64,000 bases of DNA from assembly GCA_026686845.1 (NCBI GenBank), contig JAIVEN010000016.1:7581501-7645500 (forward strand). Direction: 5' to 3'. The position numbers and the translations under genes are program-made. A model generated the notes under the pieces. The model saw only the letters and a list, made by a program, of their open reading frames with translations. It was not told the DNA's origin and did no database searches. Below, one piece after another: positions 1 through 12,516 of this stretch (position 1 is its first letter; each line of letters opens with the position of its first letter). This DNA comes from Adenanthera pavonina (lineage: Eukaryota > Streptophyta > Magnoliopsida > Fabales > Fabaceae).

Positions 1-394
1 CTCTATTTTCCATTCCCAATTTTACGCCGCAACAACAAATACCAGTGTCACAAGGAAGATAATCAGGATAAAAAGGTTCATGGTTGGCAATAAGAAATGA
101 ATCAATGAATATATACACTAAAATACCATCTCCAACCACCAACAAAATCATTATTAGGGTAATAAATGAGTTAAAAGCACCATTTAGTTTGAAAAAATTG
201 TGAACTCTTGGAAACACAAGTTCCATTGAACTTAACTGGCATTCTATGGTTGAAGGATGACTGAAATGGAGCATATAGACACTATACAGGCATAAGTAAA
301 TGTATGAATTTGTCTGTATGGCTTCGATATGCCACACGTACTATCATGTATCCAATTTTGGTCCATTTAAGAAAGTGTATTAATTTCCTAACTA
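1..394. other. Intergenic, no gene seen
   Basis: AT-rich non-coding sequence at the window edge. I see no reading frame, RNA gene or terminal repeat that can be supported here. It directly flanks the SINE insertion that begins at 410. Confidence 0.5.
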
Positions 395-409
395 ATGTGG
401 ATGTAATTC

Positions 410-641
410 TTTTTTTTTTTTTTTGCTATTTGCGCTCGGTATCCTGGGGTAACCTGGGTTCATTACCTGTTTTAAACTAATCTGGACTCCTTACTATGGG
501 ACTTTACGGTGGTGATGGTACTGATGGGAAATCCTCTTTGAGGGCTTATTTTTTACATTGCTGCACTTCTAAGAAATTGAAACCTCGACCCTGAAGAATA
601 CTGGTTAAGTTATTTACCACTTGACTAGGCACCCATCAGTT
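410..641 (-). mobile_element. tRNA-type SINE with 15-bp target duplication
   Basis: Read on the minus strand, the element starts near 641 and ends in an A-tract, seen as the T-run from 410 on the plus strand. Near its start is a box A-like stretch (TAGTCAAGTGGTAA) followed by a box B-like stretch (GGTCGAGGTTTCAATT). These are the internal polymerase III promoter parts expected of a tRNA-derived SINE. A 15-bp direct repeat ATGTGGATGTAATTC lies at 395-409 and 642-656 and is the target-site duplication. It has no coding capacity and would rely on LINE enzymes. The box B match is imperfect, so promoter activity is doubtful, but insertion by retroposition is well supported by the tail plus duplication. 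Confidence 0.82.
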
Positions 642-656
642 ATGTGGATGTAATTC

Positions 657-2430
657 AAAAGACTAAAAATGATGTATCAAAATATTTAGAAACTGAAATT
701 ATTTATCCTATTATTGTGAACTTATATTAATTCTATTAGTTTAAGAAATTAAGCAAAAAATTGCTTTTGAAACCCACTTGGGTATGAATGTTATATGGTT
801 GATATAATATTTTTTTCCCTATTTCAATTAGAAAAATTTAATATGCAAAAGATGCACTGTAAGCAATTGTGCTTCATATTATATATATATATATATATAT
901 ATATTTTTTCTATATGCTTCATAAAAGAAAAATATAATACATCAAAGTTTACTATAAGCAAGTAATATTCCGCTATGAATATTATATGCTTCATATTGTA
1001 TACTAAATCAAATTTAGAATTTTGTTTTATCTTTCAATTCTAAAAATCTTATGTACCAAATGCAAACTACAAACAAACTGTTTTTCTTTAATTTTTTTAT
1101 AAAAATTTTGTAACAATTACTAAGTTTTTGTTCATCCCGCGTATTGTACAAAGAGAAAGAACTAATTTCCTCAATACAAAAGATATTTATGAATTATTAC
1201 TAAAATATAATATATTTATTTAAAAATAATTTAAACTTTCTGAAAATATAAAACAAAACAAGCAAATTATAGATGAATTTTTTGAAAAATATGCCAAGCA
1301 ACCCCTAATGATAATATTTTACTTGTGAATAATTAAATTGAGAAAATAATTTTAAAAGACTAAAGTGAAAAATAAAATAGAAATCAAAATTAAACTTTTG
1401 TTAAAAAATACTTTATATATATATTCATCAAAATTTTCAATAAAAAATAAGAAATGTGTAATTTTCTAATATAATATAACAAATGAATAATTTTTAGGTA
1501 AATATAGGATTTTTAACCAGATTATATAATTATATTGAAATTGAAATTGAAAAACTTGATGGCTAATATATATATATATATATGTATAAGCATCTAACTT
1601 TAGAAAACTACTGTTGAAACATGCCATTAATTCATAAATTTCCTTCTATATTATGCATTATTCTCCGTGTTATAAGTTTTTCATTTATGTGCTACACATA
1701 AATATTTAGTATACGATTAACCAAATCTTACCTAATACATTGGACTTACGGTATGTCCTTGTCCACCTATCTCTCGGTGGGACATCCATTTCTATGATAT
1801 TTTCGCTAAGTTTGTAAATAAACAAACAAAGAATAGCTAAAAACAATCTTGGCCAAAAAAAAAAAGGATAAACGAAAAACAATCAGCGTTTTTCATACTA
1901 AGCATTTTAGTAAATTTGGCCGACCACACAATAGATAATTTTCAGCCGGCAAAACGACAAAATAAAGGGCAAAGCAGGGACAGCAGTGAAAATAAATTTT
2001 CCTTTTTATATTTTTTAATTTAATGGAAGCCTAGTGTGCGGGTAAAACTAAACTTCCTTTAAAAAATGTTCGTGTAAAAAAAAATATTTATGATATTTTC
2101 TGACTACTTTATTAGATATTAATTTGTGAAAAATTACTGGCTTAGCCGGGTAGTGCAGGTGTATTGTTCTTGACAGTTCTTGGAGATAACGGCGGAGCGG
2201 GTCTTTTACTTTCCATTGGTAGAATCATCAAACCTAGGAGCTTCGACAAACATCGTATGGGAATGTTGGATGTGGTAGATTTGCTTCGCAGATTTTGGGA
2301 TTTTAAAAAGTATCGATTTTTTTATCCACTTCTTTTTTGTTTGATAAAGAATCCTCTTCCCCTTAATGCTGGGAAAACAACAGCTAGAAGTGTGTTCTTC
2401 ATAACGGGTTCGTCTCTCATATGAGTTTTA
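657..2430. other. AT-rich intergenic and upstream region of POLAR-like gene
   Basis: Long AT-rich stretch with AT dinucleotide runs near 880-903 and 1568-1582 and no supported gene. Sequence composition becomes less AT-rich after about 2150, which may mark the promoter and 5' leader of the gene whose coding part starts at 3065. Short reading frames at 2164-2424 and 2593-2775 do not resemble proteins I know and are treated as leader sequence. Confidence 0.45.
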
Positions 2431-3064
2431 CAGCGAAGAAGCTACTTTCTGACAGTTCATTGGTGTTGCAGAAGTTTCTGTGGGGCTTATTCCTTTGAAC
2501 GTAGAATGCGTGGATACGCCGCTTTTGATTACAGCCTTTTCCGTTCTCTCTGAAAATGTTATCATGTAGGAGGTGGTCGTTTCTGACATTGGTTGATTTC
2601 TGATGCTTGTGAAGTTTTGATTATTCTTGTTCCTTGTTTCTGGGTGATGCGCACGTGGTTGAACTTTTCCAACTATTGTTGCTCTTGTGGATGGGGGTAT
2701 GAGGGATATGCTGTTAATGCAATGACTATCGAGGCTAGGTATAACTACTTCTCCATTCTTCGACTTTGTTCATAGTTTTTTGTAGTTTGATTAATGAATC
2801 ATAGGGTTGTTATGTATTTTATGATGAGACTTGGAAGGAGGAAAGTCTGTTTCGTGAATAAAGGATTGTGGTCTTGGTTCTCTGGAAGTGACTTGCAATA
2901 TTGTATTCTTTGACCTATTATTTCCCGAAGGATTGTTGGCTATTTCTCAGAATTCATGAAAAATTTCTGTTAGCTTTCTGATGCTAATAATTGTAGAAAG
3001 GGGATAATTTGTATTGTGGAGTTTGACTAGTGGCTTTTTCTTTCCTGTGGGAGGAAGAGCAAAA

Positions 3065-6000
3065 ATGGATTTGTGGGTTGTTGCAGCAGCCGCAGGAGCT
3101 AGTTATTTAGTTAAATTTTGGAACAGAAATTCAAAGAATAGTGATGATTCATGTCAATTTTCTTCAGAGGATGCCAATTTTGAGCATCTTGAGTCCCCAA
3201 CCCATCCCTCTCATAGAGAAGCGTGGAGAGATATATTAGGCAAAGATGTTTCTTCAGAACAAAGGGTTTTGGATGAAAAATTTACTGATGGGAACTCAGT
3301 CGATGGTCTTTCAACAGGAGAAATAACTTCTAACAAAATGCAGCATGGTGAAAAAATAAGACCTTGCGCAAATTATGACAAGAGCACTGTACTTTCAATA
3401 TCAAACTTGCCACTGTCTTTCTCACCAAGTGACAGATTGAATGGTGTTGAAGATGGAAATGAGCAAATCTCTAACAGTGGCGATTATGGTTTCCTGTTTC
3501 CTGACTCATCTGCCAGAGAAGTGGGTCCTAACCATCATTCAGCTGGAAATAAAACTTCTTTCAGGACTAAACATTTGTATGGACATTTAGGTAGACCTTT
3601 GAATTCCTTAGAAAGTTGCCTCATGGCTCAGCTATACAAGGAACACTCAAAAATGGAAGAATATTTCTTAAGTTCACTTCCACCACCTCCTACACCCACA
3701 AGGTCATTTCTTGTAACTAATGGAAGCCGAATAATCAGCAGATCAAATCATAAATCTTTCAGTGCGTTGATTGGAAAGGAGGAATGTAAGTGGTGTAAGG
3801 AAGCCTATCAAGAACATGATGATGATATATTTGGGATTCCTTCCCTACCAAAATTTGGATTTCTAGACAATCCTAAGAAGCTGAAACATAAGGTAGGAAA
3901 ATTGCAGAGTGTAAGATTGAGCTCTTCCAACAGTGTGTTCAGTAGAAAATGCAGCCATGCTCAACTAGGTACAATTCTCAATTTAAAATATCTTTTAAGC
4001 CTGTGTTAAGTTAAATAAGTTTTTCCTCTTCTAGTCATTCGTGCTTTTTTTTTTTTGAGAAAAAAGGGGGGTGTTTAACCGCATAAGAAAGAAGATCTTT
4101 ATTCAACTTCTTGGGATTAAAACACCTTTTTGGAGAAACTTTGTTAGTCTGCTCTTGTAGTATAGAGTTTGTTTCTGGCACTTCTCTTCATTGATGCTTA
4201 ATTGTGATCTTTTCTTTATTGTTTATGCGTAAGAATAAGAAATTTCGTGGAACCTTGTTTTGATTCCTTCCCTGGTTTAAGTTTTCTTGTGTATATATTT
4301 CCATAGAGATGCAGCCCATAGGTCCCAAAGAATCAGATATATCAGTCAATATTAAACAAGACATGTTTCATTGTGCATTGCATATAGTCCAAGAAATGAG
4401 TCACATTGTTTATGGCTTATCTCTTATGAATATTGGAGCTTGTGGTAGATTTTATATTATGTGTTCCCTGGTACTTTGATTATGTCATGCAATTGTCTCT
4501 GTACTCTAATGACTACATTTGCTGATATGCCCATAATATTCAGATGCGACATTTCTCTTCAGTCTTGGGCTTTCTTTTGGGATAATAATTTCCATCATGA
4601 CAAATAAAAGAGAAGTAGACAAGTTAAGAGATTTGTTGAAGCAGACTGAAAACTTAGTTCAAGATCTACAAGAAGAGCTTGAAATGAAAGATTCAATGAC
4701 AGTGAAGCAGTTAAACAATGAGAATTGTGGTTCACAGGATACGTGTGACCATTCCTACTATGATAGGGAGACAAATGGATTTTCCTTGGAGAAGCATATG
4801 GATAACTCTCCAATAAATGGTTGTAAAGAACTATACAATCAGAAGGAAGAGAATTCAGAACCAATGAGCAAAATTGAAGCTGAGCTTGAAGCTGAACTGG
4901 AGAGATTGGGTTTAAACATGAATACTTCTAGCCTGGAGAGAAAGCTTTCTGAGCTTGTTGAGGTTTGTGTTAATGTTAAACACTGCACTTTTAGTCACAC
5001 GACATATCTTTGCTTAGAATGGCTGTTACTGTTGTCGTCTTGTAATGTGTCTGTCATGCTGGGTTGTTGTATTGCTTTACATTACATACTAACTGATTTG
5101 GTGCCGTCTTGATGGAAGTAACAATAATTGGAGAAAATGGCCCTAATTGATGTAATCTTAAAATAGCCTAGTAGAGAGTATTTTACTCGAATCGTCCCTG
5201 TTTTGATCTCTATAAAGTTCAGCCTTGATTGACCTGTGACATGAAAGACAAATGGAGCGTATATAAGTTGAATTGCTGAACCACTACACTATCTGTTGTA
5301 TGTCTTTTCTCTATATCATTTCTTATGCTTTTGTTTAGTAGCATTATATTGGCATATTACGTTTGCAGTCTTTTCAAACTTAATAAAATAGCCCGTTATC
5401 GGACATTCCTTTCTCATTTTTAAGGACCTTACGCTCCTGATTTTATTTGGCATTTGTTACGATTAACGATAAAATAAATAAGAAAACAAAGAAAAGCAAG
5501 CACCGAGAATTTTAGAGAAACTGTGCAATTATGTTGGAGTATATTATCAGGCATGACCATCAATGTTAATGATGTACTAAATCCCACAGGTTGACCCAGA
5601 CTTTGTAGCAGATTTCGCTCAAGGTGGGTTGCAAGCTGACAAGATCCAGGGTAATGCTCCACCAAAATCAGATGAGAATACCAGTGACACTGTCACGCCT
5701 CTCCCCGGAAACTATGCGGTTTCACCTCATGAATTGAGTCTACGGTTGCACGAAGTTATTGAATCCAGACTTGAGGAACGTGTAAAGGAGCTTGAATTTG
5801 CCCTTCAAAATAGTCAGAGGAAAGTGCAGCTTATGGAAACAGAGTACAAGCGATGTTACCAGAGAAACTTCCACAGCTATGAACAGGCATCACCCTTTAG
5901 TAGAGGAAATCCATTGACATATGATGACTGTGACCCTATGGCCCAACCTCTAGTTATGAATTTATCAGGTGAAGCACTCGATGCATACCATGAGGCTTAT

Positions 6001-6360
6001 GAAGAATTAATAAAAACAGATGAGTCAGAAGTGAACTCACCATTTGGCATCCATGATGGTGACCATGAAGAAGGATTATTTGGAATTCAGCGTGGTGGAA
6101 CAAACGGGTCTGTAACTTCAATATCAGATAATGGAGAGAGATTTTTCGGAGAACTCTCTTCTAGCAAGGTGAAAATATTGGAAGGGCAAAGCTCTGGTGT
6201 TTGTGAATTAGATGCTGTTACTGGAGATGAAAATTGTGATAGTGATCATGAGATGGAAAGGCAAGTGATAAGACAAATTGTTGACAGGAACAAGAAAGGC
6301 TCTCCTGTTTTTCAGAATGTACAAAGACTGTTGTATTCTGTGGTTGAGGACGAACATTGA
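3065..6360 (+). CDS. POLAR-like protein (POLAR LOCALIZATION DURING ASYMMETRIC DIVISION AND REDISTRIBUTION-like)
   Basis: Three coding exons are inferred: 3065-3968, 4544-4962 and 5590-6360, joined at GT-AG borders with consistent phases, giving 697 residues. The start is the ATG of MDLWVVAAAAGASYLVKFW, a hydrophobic N-terminus typical of plant POLAR-like proteins. Exon 2 opens with a hydrophobic, probably membrane-spanning stretch (about residues 303-320, ATFLFSLGLSFGIIISIM). A predicted coiled coil follows (KLRDLLKQTENLVQDLQEEL) and then an acidic helical segment. Exon 3 begins VDPDFVADFAQGG and has a second helical block with the motif HELSLRLHEVIESRLEERV, then an acidic C-terminus. In Arabidopsis POLAR is a polar cortical scaffold that works with BASL and GSK3-type kinases in stomatal asymmetric division; whether this homologue does so is inference. 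The family call rests on recognition of the N-terminus and the HEL-RLHEVIESRLEERV block. An upstream leader intron (about 2737-2996) is possible. Confidence 0.7.
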
Positions 6361-7601
6361 TATAACGTACTAACACGGCAGGGTTCCCTTGATTTTGTTT
6401 TAAAATATCTTTTACATCCCTATTCTGCTAAATCAGTGCAATGCTCTTCACGGCTCTGGAAATCATATATTAAATCCCTTGAAATACATAACAGAATAGA
6501 AAAGTGAGTCTCACCTACGTGAGACTCATACGGAACCCCTTTCCATTTTTCTCTTTAATTCTCTTTATTTCACTTGAATTCTTCGCTTCAAACATTGGCA
6601 TTGGTGAATTGTGATAGCCTATTACTATGGTTTGCATAAAATGTGGGGGATATTTTGGGAAATCCCTCCTCCATTGCAAACTTACTTGAGTATATGGTTG
6701 CTCAGGATCCCCCATGCAAGCATCGAAAGGAAAGTTTCCCTTTTTTTCCCCATGCACATTCATCTAACGACAAGAAAAGAGAGTTCAAGTGGAGCCTTGA
6801 CGAGAAAACAGAGTAGAAATCCAAAGCTCTGCACTTACAGGCAACGATTTTCATTTTTTGGTAGTACAAACAATGATCTTTTAATATGTTTGATAAAGTT
6901 GATGCAGGAGATTAAAAGGAGTGATGCTTGGAAATTGGGATTACAAAATGAATATTTTATTTTTTATACTAAATTGATTTTTCTTAAAAAAAATTAATTC
7001 TAAGTTCAAAAAATTCAACTCCCATCCTGAAAAAATCGATTTTAATACCAAAAATAAAATATCTTTATTTTCTAGTCCCAAAATCCAATTATTTAGTTCC
7101 TATGAAAACATTGTTCGAAGCACCTTGGACAAGAACTTCTACCAACAAGAACGACGCTGGACTTTCCAGAACTTCAATTTGTAACGTACGTAGATGGAAC
7201 ATGCGAAGGGAATCATCGCAATCCGTCATAAGGTGGAAATGTGGGATTCTCAAGTTTGAGATCCAACATTTTTCAGTCGAGAATCAAAATTAATACCAAG
7301 TTACCAACTCTACAGAAATGCACATCGATCTCCGACAATCAAGCTGGCAACAAAAATATTTCCGTTAAGATTGAATGGCAAACAGATTCTAAAACATCGG
7401 ATTCCAGTTCTAATATAATAGTTTCATCCAACCAGAAAACAAGAAAAAATATAAAGGCAAGGCATAGAAAATAAATCACCTCTATTATTCGAAAACTTTT
7501 ACCCCAACCTATCACTACCGTCTCAAGACTCGAATAAGTAACACGATCAAAACAAAAGAGTAACAAAACCCAATCTAAATGACGCCCAAAAGTACAAGAC
7601 T
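6361..7601. other. Intergenic between tail-to-tail genes
   Basis: The POLAR-like gene ends at 6360 and RPL4 ends, reading leftward, at 7602, so this stretch holds the 3' regions of two convergent genes. Open frames at 6611-6997, 7102-7293 and 7241-7474 have low-complexity or unfamiliar translations and no splice or start context worth calling. No RNA gene or repeat is recognised. Confidence 0.5.
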
Positions 7602-9573
7602 TCACTGGGAAACACCCAACCATTTTGAAAAGTTCTCAAATTCGGTGTAATCACTGTCAGAGATCATTGTGTGGTACCATGCCTTTCCAGCAGCCTTGAT
7701 AGCAGAAGCCTCCTCCTGAAGAGGGCAGGAAGAAAAAAGTTAAATAAAACAATTGTAAACCTTTCAAATATGCAACAATAACTCTGGCCCCAAAAAATTA
7801 AAAATAAGCAATAATAACAAGACACATTTAAGACATTCAAAATGCACAAAAGCAGCAAGAACAGAGACATAAAGCATGTAAAATGTTGTTCATAAATCAA
7901 CTCTAATATTTATCCATTTTCTTGCTTTTTATGCAGAATTCTTAGAAACTGAACTGAAAACAATATTTGTAATGTAACGGTTTCATCTGTCACCCAAAAA
8001 TACCATCATATTGTGTCTGCCCTCATTAATGCTAAAAACTTACAACTAAAAAGAGAAAGAGATCAGCTTTCAGCAGCACAGAAAATTCCCTTACAAGATG
8101 ATGACTCAGGAAACTCGGTAACTTATGAAGTACCAAAGTTACAGTGGGTTTACGAAGCTAGGTTAAGTCAACAATTTTGTTGGCTATAATTTCCTAAAAC
8201 TCTTGCAGAAAGAAAATACTTGAGACAAAGCATTTTGATTACCCCTTCCCTATGCTCGTCATTATATGCAAATATGCAAATGATGTATCTGTTACCTAAG
8301 GCATTTTACACAAAGGATCACGAAACCATTTCTACAACATATTACATACATGAGATCAACTTCATTAACCATTTCATATAGCACACCGCAAGAATCTAGA
8401 TTTCAGTAAGGCATTATATATTCCACATCATATGCTATAAACGTAGGCAAGGAAATCATAGCAGCACACCTTAGAGACGGACTCCCTCTTCTTATCGAGT
8501 TTCTCCTTCTTTGCTTTCACTCGCTGAGCTTCAGCAAGAAGAGCCATCCTCTTAGCCGTCTTGGCATATGGATTCAGCTTCAGCATAGCATTCAAGTTCT
8601 TGAGTGGGTTCTTCTTCAGTGGTGTCCTCTTGACTTCCTTCTTGATCGGCCTTACGACAGATTGAATCTCATCAGAGTTGATAATCCTTGCCAAATCAGA
8701 ATTGACCATCTTGGGCCTCGGAAGCAGGTAACCCTTCTTCTTCTCTGATGGCTTATCGAACGACCCATAGACAGAATCCAGCTTCTCAAAAGCCAACTTG
8801 GTCCAAATGACGAACCTCCCAAGATGACCACCAGGAGCAAGCTTCAGCAGATTCAGTCTCTCCACATTAGCAACCTCCACACCAGGTATGTTCCTAAATG
8901 CCTTCACCGCTTTAGCACCTTCAGTTCCATAAACAATAAGAGGACCTTTGCGAGAAATATATCGGCGATTCCTCATCTTACCCTTACCCGGTCGAATCGA
9001 GTGGCTATCCTTTGCCTTCTCAGCATCGGGAAATGCACCAATCTGCTTCAGAACTTTGATCGCGTCCTTCGTTTTCTCAACACCTTCAGCTGAATCACTC
9101 ACGACAAGAGGCATCTCCGGCACGGACTCAATCCGGTGACCGCGAGCCAGAACAAGGGACGGAACCGAGGAAGCAGCAATGGCCGAAACGACAGCGTGGC
9201 GCTTCTGGGTCACATTAACCCTACGGTGCCAGCGGCGCCAAGTCTTGGTAGGAGCGAACATACGTCCACCACGACACATATTACCGAAAGCACCTTGCCC
9301 GGCGCGGTGGGTCCCACCACCGGGGACACGGGGGATACGAGAAACAGCGCGGCCAGTACCCCAAGACTCAGCGGAGGTCTGGTGGCCGGCGCGTTTGCTG
9401 ACGGCGTAGGGTTGGCGACTGTTCTTGGAAATGTTGGAGTGAACGAAGGTGACGATGTCGGGTCGAATAGATGCCTTCATGACATCAGGAAGTGGAACTG
9501 TTGGGGTTGCGTTGGTGGCCATATCGCCTTCAAGGGCTTGCACGGTGACAAGAGGCCGAGCCGCGGCAGCCAT
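7602..9573 (-). CDS. RPL4: Large ribosomal subunit protein uL4 (RPL4), cytosolic
   Basis: Two coding exons on the minus strand, 9573-8470 and 7715-7602, separated by a 754-bp GT-AG intron, give 405 residues, close to the usual plant length of about 406. The protein starts MAAAARPLVTVQ and has the conserved core GTGRAVSRIPRVPGGGTHRA and MCRGGRMFAPTKTWRRWHR, the long internal loop that lines the exit tunnel. It ends with a basic eukaryote-specific extension. Exon 2 gives the typical C-terminus AIKAAGKAWYHTMISDSDY and ends FSKWLGVSQ. It is a structural component of the 60S subunit, needed early in assembly. An in-frame ATG lies further upstream, but homology and leader features favour the start at 9573. 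The exon 2 reading frame is easy to miss because an overlapping open frame runs through its end. Confidence 0.96.
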
Positions 9574-9637
9574 GGCCGTGCGGGAAGGTGGGCGGAGAGT
9601 AAGGAACACGGACGGAAAGAACAAGCATGGTTTTGGG

Positions 9638-9713
9638 TAGGGTTTCAATTTCCAAATAGCTTTCTGAAAACTGGATTTGGGCCAAAATGTTAGGGCCATA
9701 GACGACGAGCCCA
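9638..9713 (-). promoter_or_regulatory. RPL4 upstream elements: telo box and site II motifs
   Basis: On the minus strand, just upstream of the RPL4 start, there is a telo box AAACCCTA (9638-9645). Two site II-type motifs follow: a GGCCCA (9678-9683) and a TGGGCT (9708-9713). In plants the telo box plus site II pair is a recognised signature of ribosomal protein and other growth-linked gene promoters, bound by TCP- and telomere-repeat-binding-type factors. The motifs are directly visible; their activity here is inferred. Confidence 0.7.
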
Positions 9714-9779
9714 CACAAACCCAATGGGTCCCCCCACCTCTCGGAAAGGCCAGCTTCAATTATTTTCGATAATTGAGGT

Positions 9780-10430
9780 TAATCGTGTTTAATTAATCAT
9801 ACAAAACTCATTGGTAAAAACCACAAAAAAATAAGAAAGAAACAAAACAAAAGAAAACAGAAAATCATCCACAGTTGTTTCTTTTATGTAACTTCTGAAA
9901 AAATCACATAGTAAGTTACTTTTATTTTGATCTAACAATATTTATATTTGACTTAACAGAACCAAAAGTTAGATAATTATGAAAAATTTTCATTTAGACA
10001 GAAATTAATTTTTACTCTCATGGAAAAATTATAAGATACTCTCAGAAGTAATTTTGGAATTTAAATTTATGACATTATGCAAGCTCTTTAATTTAAAATT
10101 GAGTTCAACTAATCTTTGAGATTGTGTGTATATATATATATTTTTTGCTATGATGCTTACGTAGAGTTCTTCAAGGGTTTTTTTTTGTTGGGCCTGAGAA
10201 TTCTTCAAGGGTTTTGTTTATTGATAAATGAGCTTCTTAGTTTGCTTGACAATGTTCCTGAAAACAATTTTTCATTTTTATAAAAAGAAATAAAAATGAA
10301 AACTTGTTTGATGTACTTTTTTTTTTTATCAAAAGTGTTTTGGAAAACTGAAGAATAGAAAGAACAAAAGAGGCCCAAAAAATTAGAATACCTCGTAGAT
10401 TTTTTTGGGCAATTAAAACCAGATCAGATT
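9780..10430. other. Intergenic, AT-rich, no gene
   Basis: A-rich and T-rich runs with no supported coding sequence. The open frame at 10237-10473 on the minus strand is low-complexity and does not resemble a known protein. Confidence 0.45.
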
Positions 10431-12265
10431 GATTAAACCGATCGAACCGGTTCCTAGTTGGTAAAGATGACAATCAAAACTAGTCATCCTAAAAACCATT
10501 GGTGAATTGGTGTAACTGGTAAAAATCGAAAAAACCGGTCATCTAGTTGGTCTTACTAGTTCAAGGAAAAAATCTCTTTTCTACTTTTTAGATCAAGAAA
10601 AATCGAACAAAAAGAAGATGTCTAAAAAAAGAAAAAGATAAAGAAAATTAAAATTAGATGAAGCATCAAGGAAGAGGAGGAGAAGGTTGAAGGAAAACGA
10701 GTAGAAATCACCAAATTAACAAGAAAGTCCATGATCAACAAGCAATTACAAGTCAAAGAAGTAGTTGGAAGATGGATATCGGCCAAAACCCAAGCTAATC
10801 AATGACAACAATGGCAAATACCTTGCAATCTTAGGTATCTTAGGCGTGCTCTTCGAGTCTAGTATTCAAGTTTCCGTTGTGACTATTGGCTCCTATAGCC
10901 CCTACTTTTAGTGATTGACGTGAGGGTTATTAGTACTCTCAGTCTTTTGTCAATTAATTGTGGCCACTCCTTACTTAATATAATATAAATTTGTTTCTGT
11001 TTTTATTTATTTATTTATTTCTTATCCCCAAATTTTGATTTTTAAATTTGAAATCCACCTACCATAATTAATCACCAATACTATATGAATTAGGACTACA
11101 TAACTACACTCGTGGCCTAGTTCGATTCAATCCGGTCACATCATGTCAATTGGGTTGAGCCAAATCTTAGGTCGAGTCAGAATTAGAGCCGAGTATTGTT
11201 AGCCCTATCTGACTCCATTTATATATATATATTTTTTATTTTATTTTAATTATTTTATATATATTAATTAATTTTGTATGATTTTTATTTTTTATATATC
11301 TAATATAATACATTTACTATATAAATATTATGAAAAATTTTTAAGATTTTAATGTTTCAAATTTTTTTTAATTTTGAATTAATTTTTTAACTTAATATTT
11401 TAGTAAAAATAATGTATAATAGTTAAATATTCATAAATTTTTTTAAATTTTATTTTTTTAAAATTATTTTTTAAGAAAATCTATTTTTAAATATAAATAA
11501 GTATATTTTTTTATTAAATAAGATTTTTTTATTTTTAATTAAAAAAAAGTATTGGGCCGACCTAGTACAAGCTCGAGCATTATCGGGCCGGGCAACGGGT
11601 AAGAGTCAAACTCGACCCGACCCGACTCATGATTTCCCCTGTTATGCACAAATACAAATCCATATACACGTGCAAGCCTACCTTTCTTTTTTTTTTTTTT
11701 AATTACCTTTCCCTTTACAATTTAATACTTATTTGATTATTAATGAGAAAAATACTATTTGATGATTATTATTGATTAATTAATAATTGGCAATTTAGAA
11801 ATTATTTTTATATTTGTATTTATAGATATTTTTTTTGGTAGAATGTATTTATATATTCTCATTTGATTATAATGGGGAAAACATTAGTTTTTCTTCTTTT
11901 CTCAATCTTTGCCCCCTTTTTGTTTATTTTTTAATTTTGTCCTTTATTTGATAAATAATATTCATTATTTATAATTAATTCAGTCCCAATTCGATTCTTC
12001 TGATTATATCATTGAACCTTAAATGAGTGCCTAAACCAATTCCATTTTCTTAATATTGTTAATGATTTATTTGTAGTTGATGAATTGATAATTCAATATT
12101 ATTTAGTTTGAGAATTTAATCAAGTCACAAAATTTATTTAAACTTATGTTATTTATGTAAAATATTTTATTTTAATCATTACCAGTTTAACTCCGATTGA
12201 ATCATAATTGAACCATTAAACCCTGAACCAGTATTTTATCTGGTTCAATATTTGATATAGTTATA
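10430..12265. repeat. Degenerate dispersed repeat with CCGGTT-rich ends
   Basis: The left part has repeated ACCGGT/AACCGG motifs (around 10438-10545). The right part (about 12180-12265) has a series of short GGTTCAA/TTGAACC motifs. The right-hand part resembles 34850-34935, and the left-hand motifs recall the element near 14325, suggesting one dispersed family. The interior is very AT-rich and is interrupted by a hAT-like copy at about 11110-11650. No coding sequence or target duplication could be fixed, so the element type and exact borders remain uncertain. Confidence 0.4.
11110..11650 (-). mobile_element. hAT-like non-autonomous element, inverted relative of 16039-16627
   Basis: The AT-rich interior (about 11215-11560) aligns by eye with the reverse complement of the interior of the element at 16039-16627, including shared TATTAATTAATTTT and AAGATTTT stretches. 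Both carry GGGCCGG/GACCCGAC-type GC-rich ends. The copy is degenerate and I could not find a clear 8-bp target duplication, so the borders are approximate. It has no coding capacity. Confidence 0.5.
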
Positions 12266-12516
12266 AGAACATTGGTTTTGGGCTGTTTTGTTTTGTAAAA
12301 TTTACAAAGCACAAGAAACCACAAATTTCATTAATGGCAATCTTTTAATTTTGATAAACCATCAGTCTATCCTAGTTCTTCCTTTCTCCCAACTTCATCC
12401 CCTCCACCTCACGTTCAGTCGGCGCTCTCTCCTCCTCCCCTTACCTCTTCTCTTCCGTCATTCACACATTCAACCATCGTTCCTTCGTTCAAGCTAAAGG
12501 CCATTAGTTGCCGTCG
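12266..12516 (+). other. Possible non-coding leader exon with consensus splice donor
   Basis: A pyrimidine-rich, less AT-rich stretch (CTCTCTCCTCCTCC-like) ends at a strong donor, TCG followed by GTAAGT at 12517. It lies upstream of the MYB-like transposon reading frame at 13834, which suggests a leader exon of the Harbinger transcript. This is inference from composition and donor quality; no protein is recognised. Confidence 0.3.

Noticed and set aside
880..903. AT dinucleotide run as a regulatory element
   Set aside because: Simple microsatellites of this kind occur throughout the window and carry no specific signal.
5429..5665. Minus-strand frame at the POLAR-like intron 2/exon 3 border
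   Set aside because: Shadow frame crossing a supported splice acceptor; no similarity.
8096..8200. Possible C/D snoRNA in the RPL4 intron (ATGATGA at 8098)
   Set aside because: It is on the strand opposite the host intron and no CTGA D box follows within a snoRNA length.
9136..9693. 185-residue open frame on the plus strand
   Set aside because: It is antisense to the RPL4 coding exon, with no independent similarity; the minus-strand protein is a full ribosomal protein.
12266..12300. TTTTGGGCTGTTTTG as left terminal repeat of the Harbinger element
   Set aside because: It resembles a PIF-type terminus but no matching inverted copy was found downstream of 27770 and the flanking trinucleotide is not TTA/TAA.
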